NCBI GenBank assembly: GCA_050247435.1
Contig: JBFWUF010000032.1
Span: 1-64,000 of the forward strand
DNA length: 64,000 nt
Source: JAJVID01 sp050247435
Lineage (GTDB): Bacteria > Acidobacteriota > Blastocatellia > RBC074
Direction: 5' to 3'
Positions 45,009 through 53,946 of the stretch are shown piece after piece; position 1 is the stretch's first letter, and each line of letters opens with the position of its first letter. The notes below the pieces were generated by a model. The model was not told where the DNA came from. It did no database searches and saw nothing but the letters and a program-made list of their open reading frames with translations. A program made the position numbers and the translations under genes.

Positions 45009-45524
45009 TTACGCCGTCGTGTAGCCGCCATCCATGACGTGAATTGAGCCGGTGCAGTAGGACGATTCGTCGCTGGCCAAAAACAATGCGAGGTTGGCGA
45101 CTTCTTCGCTTGTGCCGTAGCGTTGCTTCATCGGTTCGACGCAGTATTTCATCGCCAGCCAGACGCCGATGACGTTGGTCTGCAACACATGCTCAAAATC
45201 AGTCCGCCGGATGGACTCAACCGGGTTCACGATTCCTTCGGCGCCTGCGTTGGCGAACAGAATGTCTACGCCGCCGAAGGCTTTGATAGTCGCGGCGACG
45301 GCTGCGGCAGTCGCGTCTTCATCCGCCGCATCGGCGACGAAATGCGCGAGTCTCGTGTCCGCGTTGAGGCGGTCGCGCGTTTCTTTCAGCTTGTCCGCCG
45401 AACGACCAACGAGCATGACGCTGGCGCCTTCCTGCAAAAACAATTTGGCCGTCGCCTCGCCAATGCCGCCTGTGGCGCCGGTGATGATGGCGACTTTGCC
45501 AGCCAATCGAAAGGATTGATTCAT
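45009..45524 (-). CDS. Internally deleted short-chain dehydrogenase/reductase
   Basis: 171 residues, against about 250 for classical SDRs. The N-terminal part is intact: TGATGGIGEA cofactor loop, NAGAEG and TNVIGVWLAMK. Sequence then jumps from CVEPMK directly to QRYGTSEEVANLALFLASDE, the normal C-terminal part. The segment with the catalytic Ser, YxxxK and the PG loop (about 75-80 residues) is missing in frame. The product can bind NAD(P) at best and is very likely inactive. It sits 13 bases from both neighbours. Confidence 0.85.
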   Translation of the reverse strand: MNQSFRLAGKVAIITGATGGIGEATAKLFLQEGASVMLVGRSADKLKETRDRLNADTRLAHFVADAADEDATAAAVAATIKAFGGVDILFANAGAEGIVNPVESIRRTDFEHVLQTNVIGVWLAMKYCVEPMKQRYGTSEEVANLALFLASDESSYCTGSIHVMDGGYTTA

Positions 45525-45537
45525 GGAGTTTGTCCTT

Positions 45538-45912
45538 TCAGGGATGCAGGTAAAACACTTTGCTGATGATTTTCCATTCGCCTTCGACTTTGAGCAGCGT
45601 AAACAGATCGGTGAAGCGATGGCCTGACCAGTTGTAGAGTTCGAGCCGCGCCGTGGCGACTGTGTCGTTGAGATCAATGCCGGCGATCCACGATTGAAGC
45701 CGCGTCGCCGGTTCGTTCTGGTCAACCCAGTCATACAAAATCTGGATCGGCCCGGCGATCAGATCGGGGCCGAGATAGCCGTGAATCGTGGCGTCCGCGT
45801 GGAAGGCGGGTTTCATGTCGCCGCCTCGACCTGACTTGCCGCCGTTGATGTATTGCTGGAGGGTGTTGGCGATTGCTTCGTACTCGCCCCGGTTATTTGT
45901 CGTGTCGCTCAT
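45538..45912 (-). CDS. Putative lumazine-binding/NTF2-like protein
   Basis: 124 residues from ATG 45912. EYEAIANTLQQYINGGKSGRG and DLFTLLKVEGEWKIISKVFY match the NTF2-like, putative lumazine-binding subfamily. Function unknown. Leader AAAAGGAAACCTT gives the ribosome binding site. The 171 bases upstream, before the 46084 gene, hold no clear feature. Confidence 0.82.
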   Translation of the reverse strand: MSDTTNNRGEYEAIANTLQQYINGGKSGRGGDMKPAFHADATIHGYLGPDLIAGPIQILYDWVDQNEPATRLQSWIAGIDLNDTVATARLELYNWSGHRFTDLFTLLKVEGEWKIISKVFYLHP

Positions 45913-46083
45913 AAGGTTTCCTTTTGGTTGAGAGTTGCGGTTGTGGATTGGCAGCGATGTCCCAGCCATTCACCGCCGCAGCCTGAGGACGGCGTTGACG
46001 CGGCGGCAAACCGGCTCCATGCGACCTGCGATGAAAGCAGATCTTTGCCGCGCGCGTCTACTGGCTTGTCGAGCGGTGTGTGG

Positions 46084-46542
46084 TTACTGGAGCGGCGGCC
46101 CCAAAACGATCTCCCGCGCCAATCGTTCGGCCAGGACTTCCCGAATGTTGAGGCGTTCACGATAGCCCTGCCGTTGCTTTTCATCATCGCCGATGACTTT
46201 TTGCAGCAACGCGTCGGCCTTCTCCAGATTCCTCTCGTAAGTGGCCAGGTCTTTGTATTCGGTCATCAGCATCAGGTTCCAGTCCCCTGAGCCGTGCGCT
46301 TCGGTTTGCAGGATTTTGTAAGAGAGAATTTGCCCGTCCTTTTTCAGCGCTTCCTGCTCGCGCTTCCAATCGCCTGCGACATAGGTCAGGTAAGCCGTTT
46401 CCATGCCCGGCTTCATGCGGACAAAGCCGATGTTCCAGACCGTGCCGTTGCGATAAGGGCGATTGACCTGGGCAAAGACGACGATGCTCAGAGTCAGCAC
46501 GAGGGCGCTGAGCGAGCCAACGAGTATTCGATTGAGTTTCAT
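46084..46542 (-). CDS. Small exported protein, possible alpha-beta barrel
   Basis: 152 residues with a signal peptide (LVGSLSALVLTLSIVVFAQ). The mature part (VWNIGFVRMKPGMETAYLTYVAGDWKREQ...) resembles dimeric alpha-beta barrel or NIPSNAP-like proteins, but no family is certain. AAGGAG precedes the start (AAGGAGAATTCTCATG). It lies between the dioxygenase and the NTF2-like gene in the same orientation. Confidence 0.7.
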   Translation of the reverse strand: MKLNRILVGSLSALVLTLSIVVFAQVNRPYRNGTVWNIGFVRMKPGMETAYLTYVAGDWKREQEALKKDGQILSYKILQTEAHGSGDWNLMLMTEYKDLATYERNLEKADALLQKVIGDDEKQRQGYRERLNIREVLAERLAREIVLGPPLQ

Positions 46543-46629
46543 GAGAATTCTCCTTATTGGTTTGGGGTTGCGGCGCTGCGGTCAAAGGCGGCGGCTGTCG
46601 CAACCACTCATAGCCGCCGCCTCAGGTTG

Positions 46630-47316
46630 TCAGCCTCGCGTGAGAACGATGTCCCACGTGACGATCAGCGAATCCGGTTCCATCCCTTCACCGGCTGGTT
46701 CGACTCTGGCGATCAGTGTTGACTGCCCGGCTCCGGCGCTTTGGAACAAGCTGTCTTTTTCATTCAGCGGCTCGCCGGGAAAGTACATCTGCGTGACGAG
46801 CGCTTCGTGACGGCCCGTCACGTAATAGTGAATGTGCGGCGGGCGCGACCAGTCACCGACACCCGTCGGATAGGCACTCGGCTTGATCGTCTTGAAACGA
46901 AACCGGCCTTTCGCATCCGTGACCTGGACACCGTAGCCCTGAAAGTTCGGATCGAGCGGCGCATCGTTGGTGTCGTTGATGTGGGCATAGCGTCCGTGAT
47001 GATTGGCCTGCCAGATTTCGAGCTTGACGCCCTCAATCGGCTTGCCTTGCGGATTCACAACGCGGCCCGTCAGGTGAATGATCTGTCCCTTGGCGCTCGC
47101 GCGGCGGCCACGCAAATGCGTCAGATCAGCGTCGCGGCTGAGCGGTTTCGTGACGGGGTAAAACGGCCCGAGAGCCTGCTCCGCGGTCTGCAGCCGTTTT
47201 TCCTGAGCGAACAGCGGATTGAATTCGCCGCACGCGATAAGACCGCCGAACGCCCCCAGCGTTGAGGACATTTCCAAAAAACGGCGGCGTGAAATTTCGT
47301 TTTCTGATTGTGACAT
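46630..47316 (-). CDS. Intradiol ring-cleavage dioxygenase, Tat-exported
   Basis: 228 residues from ATG 47316, which has GGAGGAG upstream. RRR at 10-12 with RFLEMSSTLGAFGGLIAC suggests a twin-arginine leader, possibly a lipoprotein. The non-haem iron ligands are all present: Y110, Y149, H161 and H163 (HGRYAH, SAYPTG, PPHIHYYV), as in protocatechuate 3,4-dioxygenase. It should cleave catechol-type rings between the hydroxyls outside the cytoplasm. It leads a leftward gene series. Confidence 0.9.
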   Translation of the reverse strand: MSQSENEISRRRFLEMSSTLGAFGGLIACGEFNPLFAQEKRLQTAEQALGPFYPVTKPLSRDADLTHLRGRRASAKGQIIHLTGRVVNPQGKPIEGVKLEIWQANHHGRYAHINDTNDAPLDPNFQGYGVQVTDAKGRFRFKTIKPSAYPTGVGDWSRPPHIHYYVTGRHEALVTQMYFPGEPLNEKDSLFQSAGAGQSTLIARVEPAGEGMEPDSLIVTWDIVLTRG

Positions 47317-47552
47317 TGAATCTCCTCCTTGACTGGTAAAACGAAAGAGCCATCCGCATCCCCTCACCAACTTCAGGAAAATTCCCACCTGACGCCGATC
47401 GCTCTTATTTGTTAAGGGGGAATTGGCGCGCAAAAGTGTTCACGACCAGAAAATAAATATTTCGGCGAACCTCGCGTTATGGCTGAGATCGCAGCCGATG
47501 TGCTACTTTATCGAGGCTTTCGTTGCGCCTACCCCACAGGGCCGAAGCGGTT

Positions 47553-48119
47553 ATGGAATCCTCGACAACACCGAACATCACACAATTGCTGGTTGCCTGG
47601 AATCAGGGAAATCAGGATGCGCTCGATCAACTGACTCCGCTGGTGTACCGCGAACTCCACCGGCTGGCGCACGGCTATCTGGCGGGCGAGCGGCGCGGGC
47701 ACGTGTTGCAAACCTCGGCGCTGGTCAACGAGGCGTTTGTGCGGCTGATTGACTGGCAGCAGGTCGAATGGCAAAGCCGCGCCCATTTTTTCGGTGTTTC
47801 GGCCACGTTGATGCGGCGCATCCTGGTGCAATTCGCCCGCGAACAGCAGGCGGCCAAGCGCGGCGGCCAGGTCATTCAGGTCTCGCTCTCCGAAGCCGCC
47901 AACGCCGGCGCGCGTGATAATCCCGATCTGGTCGCGCTGGATGACGCGTTGAGCGCGCTGGAAAAACTCGATCCGCGCCATGCCCGTGTTGTCGAGTTGC
48001 GTTTCTTCGGCGGATTGAGCCTGGAAGAAGTCGCCGAAGTGACGCAGGTTTCCATCAGCACAGTGCGCCGCGACTGGCGCACGGCTTGCGCCTGGTTGCG
48101 CCGCGAACTTTCCCGATGA
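47553..48119 (+). CDS. ECF-type RNA polymerase sigma factor
   Basis: 188 residues. ITQLLVAWNQGNQDALDQLTPLVY and SALVNEAFVRLIDWQ form region 2; LDPRHARVVELRFFGGLSLEEVAEVTQVSISTVRRDW is region 4 helix-turn-helix. This type is typically found beside Ser/Thr kinases in Acidobacteriota and Planctomycetota. The ATG at 47553 begins the family sequence. The kinase gene starts nine bases after its stop, so the kinase is probably its controller, without an anti-sigma gene. Confidence 0.93.
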   Translation: MESSTTPNITQLLVAWNQGNQDALDQLTPLVYRELHRLAHGYLAGERRGHVLQTSALVNEAFVRLIDWQQVEWQSRAHFFGVSATLMRRILVQFAREQQAAKRGGQVIQVSLSEAANAGARDNPDLVALDDALSALEKLDPRHARVVELRFFGGLSLEEVAEVTQVSISTVRRDWRTACAWLRRELSR

Positions 48120-48128
48120 TCGTTGCCC

Positions 48129-51017
48129 ATGACTCCTGAGCGTTATCAACAGATTACTCACATTTATAACCAGGCCATCGAACTCGATCCGGACGAGAGG
48201 GCGCGGTTTCTCGATCAGGTCTGCGCCGGCGCCGCTGATTTGCGAAATGAAGTCGAGTTGATGATCGCTTCCGACGAACAGGCTGGAAGCTTCCTCGACC
48301 GGACAGCCATCGAAGTAGCGTCTCGGCAGATGGCGGGCGAAAAGAGCTTTTCACTTGCGGGACGCCGAATTGGCCGTTATGAGATTCTGTCGCTGCTCGG
48401 CGCGGGCGGAATGGGTGAAGTCTGGTTGGCGCGCGACGACCAACTCGAACGCAACGTTGCGATCAAACTTCTGCCCGAACAATTCACCCGCAGCCAGAAC
48501 CACGTCCGGCGTTTCGCGCAGGAAGCTCGCGCCGCCTCGGCGCTCAACCATCCAAACATCATCACCATTCACGAAATCGGCGAGGCCGAAGGGACGCATT
48601 ACATCATCACTGAGTTTGTCGAAGGACAAACGCTGCGACAAATGTTGTCGGAGCCGTTTTCAGAGCCAATGCCGCTTCAGACCTCGCTGGAGATCGCTGT
48701 TCAGATCGCCGACGCGCTCGTCGCCGCTCACAAGGCCGGGATCGTTCACCGCGACCTCAAGCCTGAAAATGTCATGGTGCGGCCCGACGGATTGGTGAAA
48801 GTCCTGGACTTCGGCCTGGCAAAACTGGCTGATCGGAGCGAGATTGATTCCGAAGCTCCAACCGCCATCCAGATCAAGACCGATCCGGGAACCGTGATGG
48901 GAACGATCAGCTATATGTCGCCGGAACAGTCGCTGGCGCAGAAAATTGATCAGCGGACGGACATCTTCAGTCTCGGTGTGATGCTTTATGAAATGATCAC
49001 CGGGCAGCGGCCATTTCAGGGCGCGAGCAACGCAGCCCTTTACGACGCGATTCTGCATCACACGCCAGTTCCCGTGACGAGTTTGCGGCCTGAGCTTCCG
49101 AGCGAATTGCAGTGGACCATCGAGCGCGCGTTGGAGAAAAAAACGGAACAGCGTTTTCAGACCGCCGCTGAACTCAAAGCCGCTTTGAAAACGCTCAAAC
49201 ACGAATCGGGTTCGGGAAGCGGCGCCACTCCGCAACCGTTGCGCCAGTCGAATCGACGTAAATGGATTTCCAAAGCAGCCGTGATCGCCGGCTTGACGAT
49301 TGCCCTGGCGGCAACTGGATATTGGCGCTGGTTCGGCGCGAAAAAAATGCCGCAGCCAACGATGAAACCCACCAGCTTCACTCAACTCACCAGAACGCCC
49401 GGACAGGAGATTTATCCCAGCCTGTCGCCGGATGGCAAAATGCTGATTTACGCCAGCGATGAAGCGGGCAACTGGGATATTTACCTGCAGCGAGTGAACG
49501 GGGCGACGCCGATCAATTTGACTAAAGACTCGACGGCAAACGATACGGAACCGGCTTTTTCTCCTGATGGCGAGCAGATTGTGTTTCGCTCGGATCGTGA
49601 AGGCGGCGGCATTTTCGTGATGGGCGCAACGGGCGAGAATGTGCGACGGCTGATTGATCACGGCCACAACCCGGCCTGGTCGCCCGATGGGCAGGAGATT
49701 GCTTTCTCGAACGGCTCATTCGCCAGGCCGAGCGAGCGCGGCAATTTTCCCAGCCCGCTCTTCGTGATGAAGGTTGCGACCGGCGAGACACGACAGATGG
49801 CGGCGACAGACGCTTCCCAACCCAACTGGTCTCCGCACGGCGGCAGAATCGCTTACTGGGGAATTCTGAGCGGCGGGCAACGCGACATCTGGACACTTGG
49901 AGCGCGTGGCGGCGAGCCGGTAGCCGTGACCAGCGATCCGGCGTTGGATTGGAATCCGGTCTGGTCGCCTGATGGCCGGTATCTGTACTTTGCTTCCGAC
50001 CGGGGCGGCAGCATGAATCTGTGGCGTGTGGCGATAGACGAGCAGTCAGGAAAACTGCTGGGAGAACCTGAGCCGGTCACGACTCCGGCGACTTACAGCG
50101 GCTACATCAGCTTTTCGCGTGACGGGCGGCGTCTGGCATACGCGCAGGTCGCTCACCAGATCAACATACAGCAAGCCGGCTTCGATTCTGTCAAAGCGAG
50201 AATCGAAGCGAAACCGGCCTGGATCACACAAGGTTCCCGCATCGCCACCGACCCTGATTTTTCGCCCGACGGCGCCTGGGTCGTTTTTGGCGCGACCGGG
50301 GACAAGCAGGAAGATATTTTCATCGCGCGCCGCGACGGATCGGGCTTGCGGCAAATTACCGACGACAAGCACAAAGACCGCGCGCCGCGCTGGTCGCCGG
50401 ACGGGCAGCAGATCATCTTTTTTTCGGATCGGAGCGGGCGTTACGAGTATTGGATGATTCAACCAAACGGCGGGCCAAACGGCGGGCCTGATGGCAGCGG
50501 ATTGCGGCAGTTCAGCCACACGTCAGGGCCGGGCGCGCAAGCGCCCATCTGGTCGCCCGATGGATTGCGTCTGCTCTGCAACCTGCAAACAGGGCCGCCC
50601 GTCATCGTTGACGCAAACCGGCCCTGGCCGCAGCAGGCGCCACAGGCGCTGCCAGCGGCAGGTTTCCCGGCGAGGCTGATGATCTGGTCGTGGTCTGCGG
50701 ATGGGCGGAAACTGGCGGGGCACAAGGACGGCATTTACAGTTATTCGTTTGACTCTGGCCGATACGAGCGCCTCACCGAGTTCGGTGAGCACCCAGTCTG
50801 GTTGCCCGATCTGAATGATAATCAGCGCCTGCTCTTTTTCGCTCAGGATAAGCTCTATATGCTGGACATCCGAACCAGGAAGTCGCGAGAGATTTTGTCC
50901 GTCGCGCCAAATCATTTTCAATCACTCGGAATTTCCCGTGATAACCGCATCGTCTATTTCAGCCTGAAAATGACTGAGGCGGACATCTGGCTGGCGGCTT
51001 TGGAAGCGGGGCCTTGA
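48129..51017 (+). CDS. Membrane Ser/Thr protein kinase with WD40/TolB-like propeller
   Basis: 962 residues. Same N-terminal helical region as the first kinase; kinase domain about 83-345 with GAGGMGEVW near 91, HRDLKPEN near 207 and DFG near 227. One membrane segment at about 377-400 (AAVIAGLTIALAATGYW) is followed by an extracytoplasmic WD40/TolB-like beta-propeller (410-950) with repeated PSLSPDGK, PAFSPDGE, PVWSPDGR blades. It should sense an extracellular ligand and signal inward, probably to the adjacent ECF factor. A TTG at 48123 is an alternative start. Confidence 0.94.
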   Translation: MTPERYQQITHIYNQAIELDPDERARFLDQVCAGAADLRNEVELMIASDEQAGSFLDRTAIEVASRQMAGEKSFSLAGRRIGRYEILSLLGAGGMGEVWLARDDQLERNVAIKLLPEQFTRSQNHVRRFAQEARAASALNHPNIITIHEIGEAEGTHYIITEFVEGQTLRQMLSEPFSEPMPLQTSLEIAVQIADALVAAHKAGIVHRDLKPENVMVRPDGLVKVLDFGLAKLADRSEIDSEAPTAIQIKTDPGTVMGTISYMSPEQSLAQKIDQRTDIFSLGVMLYEMITGQRPFQGASNAALYDAILHHTPVPVTSLRPELPSELQWTIERALEKKTEQRFQTAAELKAALKTLKHESGSGSGATPQPLRQSNRRKWISKAAVIAGLTIALAATGYWRWFGAKKMPQPTMKPTSFTQLTRTPGQEIYPSLSPDGKMLIYASDEAGNWDIYLQRVNGATPINLTKDSTANDTEPAFSPDGEQIVFRSDREGGGIFVMGATGENVRRLIDHGHNPAWSPDGQEIAFSNGSFARPSERGNFPSPLFVMKVATGETRQMAATDASQPNWSPHGGRIAYWGILSGGQRDIWTLGARGGEPVAVTSDPALDWNPVWSPDGRYLYFASDRGGSMNLWRVAIDEQSGKLLGEPEPVTTPATYSGYISFSRDGRRLAYAQVAHQINIQQAGFDSVKARIEAKPAWITQGSRIATDPDFSPDGAWVVFGATGDKQEDIFIARRDGSGLRQITDDKHKDRAPRWSPDGQQIIFFSDRSGRYEYWMIQPNGGPNGGPDGSGLRQFSHTSGPGAQAPIWSPDGLRLLCNLQTGPPVIVDANRPWPQQAPQALPAAGFPARLMIWSWSADGRKLAGHKDGIYSYSFDSGRYERLTEFGEHPVWLPDLNDNQRLLFFAQDKLYMLDIRTRKSREILSVAPNHFQSLGISRDNRIVYFSLKMTEADIWLAALEAGP

Positions 51018-51047
51018 TTCATCAACATTCGAGAGGGAGTGAGAGAT

Positions 51048-51377
51048 ATGGTTTTACTGAAAATTTCATACCGGTTGCGCGCGCATCACGTCGCCGAATA
51101 CGACCGCACATTCGCCGAGCGAACATTGCCGATGATCCGCGAACACGGCTTTCGATTCTGGGGCATCTGGCGGACGATTGTCGGCGACGCTCAGGAATAC
51201 CTGGAATTGTGGGAGTTCGATTCAATCGCGGAGTTTGACGAGAAATGGCATAGGCTGGCCGCCGATCCGCGATTGCAGGATATATTCAAAGTCACCGGGC
51301 CGATGGTCGAGGACGAAAAGCTGGCGTTGTTCGAACCGTCGTTGCCCGGCGAAAAGATGATCTCGATGAAGCAGTAA
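51048..51377 (+). CDS. NIPSNAP-like small protein
   Basis: 109 residues; LKISYRLRAHHVAEYDRTFAERTLPMIREHG and LWEFDSIAEFDEKWHRLAADPRLQDIF fit the NIPSNAP/dimeric alpha-beta barrel pattern. The ATG at 51048 is chosen because GAGAGGGAG lies just upstream. It follows the kinase by 30 bases and may share its transcript. Function unknown. Confidence 0.82.
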   Translation: MVLLKISYRLRAHHVAEYDRTFAERTLPMIREHGFRFWGIWRTIVGDAQEYLELWEFDSIAEFDEKWHRLAADPRLQDIFKVTGPMVEDEKLALFEPSLPGEKMISMKQ

Positions 51378-51451
51378 TGAATTTGCTCGCGGCCTTTGTT
51401 GAAAACCGAAGGCCGAAAACTCAAACCAACCAACGACAGAAAGGAAAACAA

Positions 51452-51802
51452 ATGAAGAGCATGACCGTTGTCAAAATTTCAATGATGATTGTTTTAGCTT
51501 TTAGTCTGGCCGCAATCGCGTTGGCGCAGGCCAAGACGGCTGAGAAGTCGAAACCGGCCACCGCCGCCAAGCCCGCCTACAAGGCCAAGCCAGCGGCGAA
51601 AGCGAAAGAGGAATTGCTCGATCTGAACACTTGCACGAGAGAGCAGTTAGTCGCCTTGCCGGGCGTGGGCGAAGCCTATGCTGATAAGATCATCGCGGGC
51701 CGCCCGTACAAGATGAAGAGCGAATTGATCAGCAAGAAGATCGTTCCCGCGGACGCTTACAAGAAGTTTTCAGCGAAAGTAATCGCCAAGCAAAAGAAAT
51801 AA
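51452..51802 (+). CDS. Exported helix-hairpin-helix (ComEA-like) protein
   Basis: 116 residues from ATG 51452 with GAAAGGA upstream. A signal peptide (ISMMIVLAFSLAAIALAQA) is followed by a Lys/Ala/Pro-rich linker and one helix-hairpin-helix module (LLDLNTCTREQLVALPGVG, then ADKIIAGRPYKMKSELI). ComEA-type proteins bind DNA in the periplasm during uptake; whether this one does is not known. A strong terminator follows. Confidence 0.85.
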   Translation: MKSMTVVKISMMIVLAFSLAAIALAQAKTAEKSKPATAAKPAYKAKPAAKAKEELLDLNTCTREQLVALPGVGEAYADKIIAGRPYKMKSELISKKIVPADAYKKFSAKVIAKQKK

Positions 51803-51830
51803 CCGCCTCAGCGAAAATTCCGCTCAAACG

Positions 51831-51868
51831 CGAACAGGCCAGCCGTCATCGGCTGGCCTGTTCGTTTG
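51831..51868. terminator. Rho-independent-like terminator
   Basis: CGAACAGGCCAGCC (51831-51844) pairs perfectly with GGCTGGCCTGTTCG (51851-51864) around a six-base loop, followed by TTTG. It lies between the convergent HhH and FecR genes. Confidence 0.85.
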
Positions 51869-51891
51869 TGGTTAGGAACCGCGCTGTACCA

Positions 51892-53946
51892 TCACTGAGA
51901 ATCAGGCTTGCGCGAAGGCATTGAGCGTTCGGGCGATCGTGATGGAGCGCTTTCTCGCGAAGGAGGCGGCGATGAAGGCCGCGACGGGGCGCGCGACGGG
52001 GCGCTTTCGCGCGGCGGAGGCGGTTGGCGATCCATATTGCGCGACGGTGAACTGTCGCGTGACGGAGGCGGATCGGCGCGTCGAATCTCGCGCGGCGGGG
52101 CTGATTCGCGTCGAATCTCGCGCGGCGGGGCTGATTCGCGTCGCTCCGGCTGTGGGCGCGGAGGATCGTAACGCCGTGGCGCTTCCTCGTTTCTTCTTTC
52201 GCTGCGTGAAGGAGCTTCTTCGCGCGACGGCCTGCTGCTTTCGTTGCCGCGCTCAGGCATACCGCGATCACGATCCGTCGAACGCCATATCGGTGCCGTG
52301 GAGCGCTCGACCGGCTTGTACTCGGGCGCGCGTGATGGGCGCTCGTATTGCCCGTTTGAAATGCGCGTTGGCCCCGACGTATTCGAATCGCGGCTTCGTC
52401 TAGGCGCCGCACTGTCCAATGAGCCGGCAGACGAGCGAACGGCGCCGCCCGCGTCAACCGGAGTCCGGCGCATCACGACGGGCGCTTCGATCCTGCGCAC
52501 GACATCAGCGCGGGCGCCGATGTCGTTGCGTGTCGGCGCAGCCGCTTGCATGGGTTTCAGGTCGGCGGTTCGCACGAACGCCGGCGCGGCGGCGTCTCTC
52601 TCTCCGCGTGAAGGCGCGGTCAGGGCGCCGCGCGGAGGCGCCGGTATGTTCAGAACATCCTGCGAAACCAGCACGCGGCCACTGGTGAATCTGCGCGCGT
52701 CCATTCCGCTCACGCCGCCCGGCGCGTGGTAATTTCCAAGCGCGTCAATCGTGCGAGGCGCATTATCCCTCGGCCCGTAATACCGATCGCGCGGCGATAG
52801 CGGGCACCAGCCCAGATACCCGTAACGCCCATCACGGAATCCGTCCCAGTAACCATCGTAATAACCGTCACGATAACTGCGGTTGTAACGTCCGCCCCAA
52901 CCGAAGAAGGCCACCAGATGCGGGCGCCAGCCCCAATCGAACCCGAAACTGACTCGAGGCGCCCAGCACCACCGGCCACGATAGTAAGCCCATCTTCCGT
53001 AGTGGTAAGGCGCCCAGCCCCACGGCTCGTAGGAAATCCACGTCCAGCCATAAGACGGATACCAGCGCCAATAACCTTGACGGTAAGGCGCCCAGCCCGA
53101 ACCGGCTCCGCGCGGCGACCAGACCCAGCCGTAATCCGACGTCTCGTACCAGTCGCCGTAATTGTCCAGGTCGTAAACGCCCGCGATTGAAACGGGCACG
53201 TAACGCGTGCTGCGATATGAATCCGCGCGGGCGAACAGGTCGTCATCGCGCCGGTCGTTCCACCGATCCCAATTGTCTTTATCTTCGAGCTTCGTGATTT
53301 GGTAAACATCGTCGCGGCCTTCGACAAGGATTCGCCGGCCTTTTTTGACGACAACCGCGCCGATCTCCTGGCTGTAGACTTCAGCCTGGCCTCGGCGAAC
53401 GATGACTTCGGTCGAGCCGTCATCGCGCACGTTGATGCGGTAATTGCCCTCTTTGACGAAGGTGATGGCGACGGTCGGAGTGTCAACTTCAAAGTAGACC
53501 GGGTCGTTAGCGCCCGGATCGTTCGCGTCAACGACATCGAATTGGCGTTTGTCCAGGCTGTCAACGCGGAAATAGGCCGTGCCGATGGACAAAGCCATTT
53601 GAACCGTGCCGGTGTTGAATTGCGTGAATCGCAGGTTGGTGTCGCGGTCAATGCGGACGATGTTGCGGCCGCTGAGCTGGATTTCGGCTCTGCCATCCGG
53701 GCCGCTGTAAAGCTGATCGCTTTCGTCGAGCGGCAGATTAAGCGTCGCGTCGAACCAGTCTTTCTTTGAATCGTTGGCTCGCTGATAGCTGACTTCGCCT
53801 TCGATCAGGCTGATGCGAGCGACGCGAAAGATGCGGCCATCGGCCAGCGCCAGTGAACAGAGCGCGACTAAAAACAAGCCTGCTGTCGCCATTCGCTGGG
53901 CGCGGCGGCGGGGGCGCGTATCCGGAGCCTTTGAAAAGATCGTCAT
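51892..53946 (-). CDS. FecR-domain envelope protein with DUF6600-like W/Y-rich region and low-complexity tail
   Basis: 684 residues. A signal peptide (RMATAGLFLVALCSLALA) is followed by a FecR-like beta domain (about 40-215; DQLYSGPDGRAEIQLSGRNIVRI). Residues about 255-400 are rich in Trp, Tyr and Gly (YPSYGWTWISYEPWGWAPYH), as in DUF6600 proteins. The last 220 residues are disordered and rich in Arg, Pro, Ser and Glu. A 30-base exact duplication lies in the tail. Probably a surface or periplasmic structural protein; function unknown. Confidence 0.85.
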   Translation of the reverse strand: MTIFSKAPDTRPRRRAQRMATAGLFLVALCSLALADGRIFRVARISLIEGEVSYQRANDSKKDWFDATLNLPLDESDQLYSGPDGRAEIQLSGRNIVRIDRDTNLRFTQFNTGTVQMALSIGTAYFRVDSLDKRQFDVVDANDPGANDPVYFEVDTPTVAITFVKEGNYRINVRDDGSTEVIVRRGQAEVYSQEIGAVVVKKGRRILVEGRDDVYQITKLEDKDNWDRWNDRRDDDLFARADSYRSTRYVPVSIAGVYDLDNYGDWYETSDYGWVWSPRGAGSGWAPYRQGYWRWYPSYGWTWISYEPWGWAPYHYGRWAYYRGRWCWAPRVSFGFDWGWRPHLVAFFGWGGRYNRSYRDGYYDGYWDGFRDGRYGYLGWCPLSPRDRYYGPRDNAPRTIDALGNYHAPGGVSGMDARRFTSGRVLVSQDVLNIPAPPRGALTAPSRGERDAAAPAFVRTADLKPMQAAAPTRNDIGARADVVRRIEAPVVMRRTPVDAGGAVRSSAGSLDSAAPRRSRDSNTSGPTRISNGQYERPSRAPEYKPVERSTAPIWRSTDRDRGMPERGNESSRPSREEAPSRSERRNEEAPRRYDPPRPQPERRESAPPREIRRESAPPREIRRADPPPSRDSSPSRNMDRQPPPPRESAPSRAPSRPSSPPPSRESAPSRSPERSMPSRKPDSQ
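52081..52140. repeat. 30-base tandem duplication in the coding tail
   Basis: 52081-52110 and 52111-52140 are identical, encoding the decapeptide unit with PPREIRRESA on the minus strand. The repeat is in frame, so it changes tail length only. It points to recent slippage in the low-complexity region. Confidence 0.95.

Noticed and set aside
51014..51238. Alternative plus-strand frame overlapping the NIPSNAP-like gene
   Set aside because: The NIPSNAP-like frame has a good ribosome binding site and family-like sequence; the other frame has neither.
52081..52140. Tandem 30-base repeats considered as CRISPR or a regulatory array
   Set aside because: The units are contiguous and encode an in-frame protein repeat.
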